NCBI GenBank assembly: GCA_947645675.1 | Contig: CANSDP010000023.1 | Span: 1 to 32,345 of the forward strand | Source of the DNA: an uncultured Bacillota bacterium | Lineage (GTDB): Bacteria > Bacillota > Clostridia > Oscillospirales > Oscillospiraceae | Reading direction: 5' to 3' | Length of the DNA: 32,345 nt | Shown: in pieces, positions 31,056 through 32,345 of the stretch | Position numbering within the stretch: position 1 is the stretch's first letter | How the letters are laid out: every line of letters starts with the position of its first letter | Notes under the pieces: model-generated | The model's input: only the letters and a program-made list of their open reading frames with translations | Databases searched by the model: none | Told to the model about the DNA's origin: nothing | Translations under genes and position numbers: made by a program

Positions 31056-32345
31056 TTACGTCAGGGCTCCTTTTTTGGCGCTCATGCGCTGGAGCACCAC
31101 GATGCCCACCACGATCACCACGCCGATCACGTCGGTGAGCTCGCCGGGGATCATCATACACAGTCCGCCGGCGGCGATGAGGACGCGGAACAGGGGGTTC
31201 ATCGGCTTGTACAGATGTCCGTTCAGGGCGGCGGCCACGCCGAACAGACCGGCCAGGGAGGTAATCACAATGAGGACGGACTGAACCACCTTCATAGTGG
31301 GGCTGGTGCCCGCCTCAAACTGGAACAGCATGGCGGGATTCAGGGCAAAGATGTAGGGCACCACAAAGGCGGCGATAGCCAGCTTGGTAGCGTTGAAGGC
31401 CGTCTTCATGGGCGGGGACTTGGCGATAGCGGAGCCCGCATAGGCGGCCAGGGCCACGGGAGGGGTGATGTCAGCCACGATACCGAAGTAGAACACGAAG
31501 AAGTGGGCGCAGATCATCTTGATGCCGATCTGGTCGCTCATCAGGATGGGGGCGCAGGTGGCGGCCATAATGCAGTAGTTGGCGGTGGTAGGCACGCCCA
31601 TGCCCAGCACGATGCAGCACAGCATGGTCAGGAACAGAGCCACAATCTTCACGCCGCCGGAGACGGACAGGATGGCCCGCAGCAGGTCGCTGGCCAGGCC
31701 GGTGCTGGTGACGCAGCCGGCCACGATGCCGGCCATGGAGCAGGCCGCGGCCACCGAGATGGTGCCCTTGGCTCCGGCCTCCAGGGAGTCCAGGATCTTG
31801 ACAATGGTGATATTGTCAGAGGTATCCGTAATGCCCAGGGCCTTGTTGACAAAGATATTCACCGCGCCCACCGCGATGGCGATCATGATGGCGATGGCGG
31901 CGGAGAAAGCCATGCTCCGGGTACCGGTGGATACCAGGACCACCAGGACGATCAGGGGCAGAAGCAGGTACAGCTTGGGAGCCAGCTCCTTGAACTTGGG
32001 CAGCTCGTTCTTGGGGATGCCCTTCAGGCCCAGCTTCTTGGCCTCCAGGTGTACGGCGATGAAGATGCCGGCAAAGTACAGGAAAGCGGGCAGGATGGCC
32101 AGCACCACGATCTCCTGATAGGGGATACCGGTGGTCTCAGCCATGATGAAGGCGGCGGCGCCCATGATGGGAGGCATGATCTGACCGCCAGTGGAGGCGG
32201 CGGCCTCTACGGCCCCGGCGAACTCGCCCTTATAGCCGGTCTTCTTCATCATGGGGATGGTGACCGAGCCAGTGGTGACGGTGTTGCCCACGGAGGAGCC
32301 GGACACCATGCCGCACAGGGCGGAGGAGATGACGGCCACCTTGGC
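31056..32345 (-). CDS. Fused TRAP transporter permease (DctQM/TAXI type), C-terminal part
   Basis: At least 430 codons of an inner-membrane protein that runs off the right edge; the start is not in the window. It carries many hydrophobic helices and the TRAP large-subunit patterns GSSVGNTVTTGSVTIPMMKKTGY, STGGQIMPPIMGAAAFIMAE, GMGVPTTANYCIMAATCAPIL and ADITPPVALAAYAGS. These are typical of the fused 4TM/12TM permeases that work with a TAXI-type substrate-binding protein to import organic acids using an ion gradient. The binding protein would be expected beyond the right edge. Four further helices after the main domain (about the last 110 residues) are normal for the fused form. Substrate unknown. 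Confidence 0.93.
   Translation of the reverse strand, partial: AKVAVISSALCGMVSGSSVGNTVTTGSVTIPMMKKTGYKGEFAGAVEAAASTGGQIMPPIMGAAAFIMAETTGIPYQEIVVLAILPAFLYFAGIFIAVHLEAKKLGLKGIPKNELPKFKELAPKLYLLLPLIVLVVLVSTGTRSMAFSAAIAIMIAIAVGAVNIFVNKALGITDTSDNITIVKILDSLEAGAKGTISVAAACSMAGIVAGCVTSTGLASDLLRAILSVSGGVKIVALFLTMLCCIVLGMGVPTTANYCIMAATCAPILMSDQIGIKMICAHFFVFYFGIVADITPPVALAAYAGSAIAKSPPMKTAFNATKLAIAAFVVPYIFALNPAMLFQFEAGTSPTMKVVQSVLIVITSLAGLFGVAAALNGHLYKPMNPLFRVLIAAGGLCMMIPGELTDVIGVVIVVGIVVLQRMSAKKGALT

Overview
The window looks like chromosomal DNA from a GC-rich, endospore-forming Clostridia member, most likely an Oscillospiraceae (Flavonifractor/Lawsonibacter/Pseudoflavonifractor-like). The basis is a full-length spoIVA with a sigma-E-type promoter, an electron-bifurcating NfnAB pair, AGGAGG-type ribosome sites with many GTG starts, an HPr with both His15 and Ser46, and high GC in coding DNA with short AT-rich promoter islands. 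The genus is inferred; no rRNA is present. I see no prophage, transposase, CRISPR array, tRNA or rRNA. Most genes lie on the minus strand.

Layout. 1-1593 (-): 5' part of hflX, a flavin reductase-like gene and rpmE. 1719-5011 (+): a metal-resistance operon with a CadC-type repressor and its operator, a stand-alone HMA metallochaperone, a SAM methyltransferase and a P1B-type Zn/Cd/Pb ATPase. A palindromic repeat sits between the last two. 5058-8402 (-): a membrane-anchored polysaccharide deacetylase under a BlaI/MecI-like box, uvrC and HPr. 8718-10618 (+): an ECF sigma factor translationally coupled to a membrane-anchored, propeller-like putative anti-sigma factor. It runs tail-to-tail into a 1012-aa SARP/BTAD-AAA-TPR regulator (-).

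13816-18898 (-): ftsE, ftsX, a 34-aa membrane micro-ORF and an M23 (PcsB/EnvC-like) hydrolase form a cell-wall-splitting operon. A CdaR/PucR-type regulator and rsuA lie upstream on the same strand. A second copy of the palindromic repeat follows. 19063-21445: a DUF4830-like lipoprotein or membrane protein (+), then an MscS channel and mreB (-). 21559-22922 (-): comF coupled to a ribbon-helix-helix gene, then an XRE regulator, each regulator preceded by strong palindromes. 23100-26943 (-): spoIVA and nfnAB. 27021-30885 (-): an rfbA-ansA-5'-nucleotidase operon with a near-consensus promoter. 31056-32345 (-): the 3' part of a fused TRAP transporter permease.

Themes are envelope growth and sporulation (mreB, ftsEX-M23, deacetylase, spoIVA) and stress sensing (CadC, ECF/anti-sigma, BTAD-AAA). 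The least explained items are the micro-ORF in the ftsEX operon, the methyltransferase coupled to the metal chaperone, the paired-palindrome repeat, the propeller anti-sigma system and the palindrome-flanked RHH/XRE regulators. I found no clearly new defence or mobile system.
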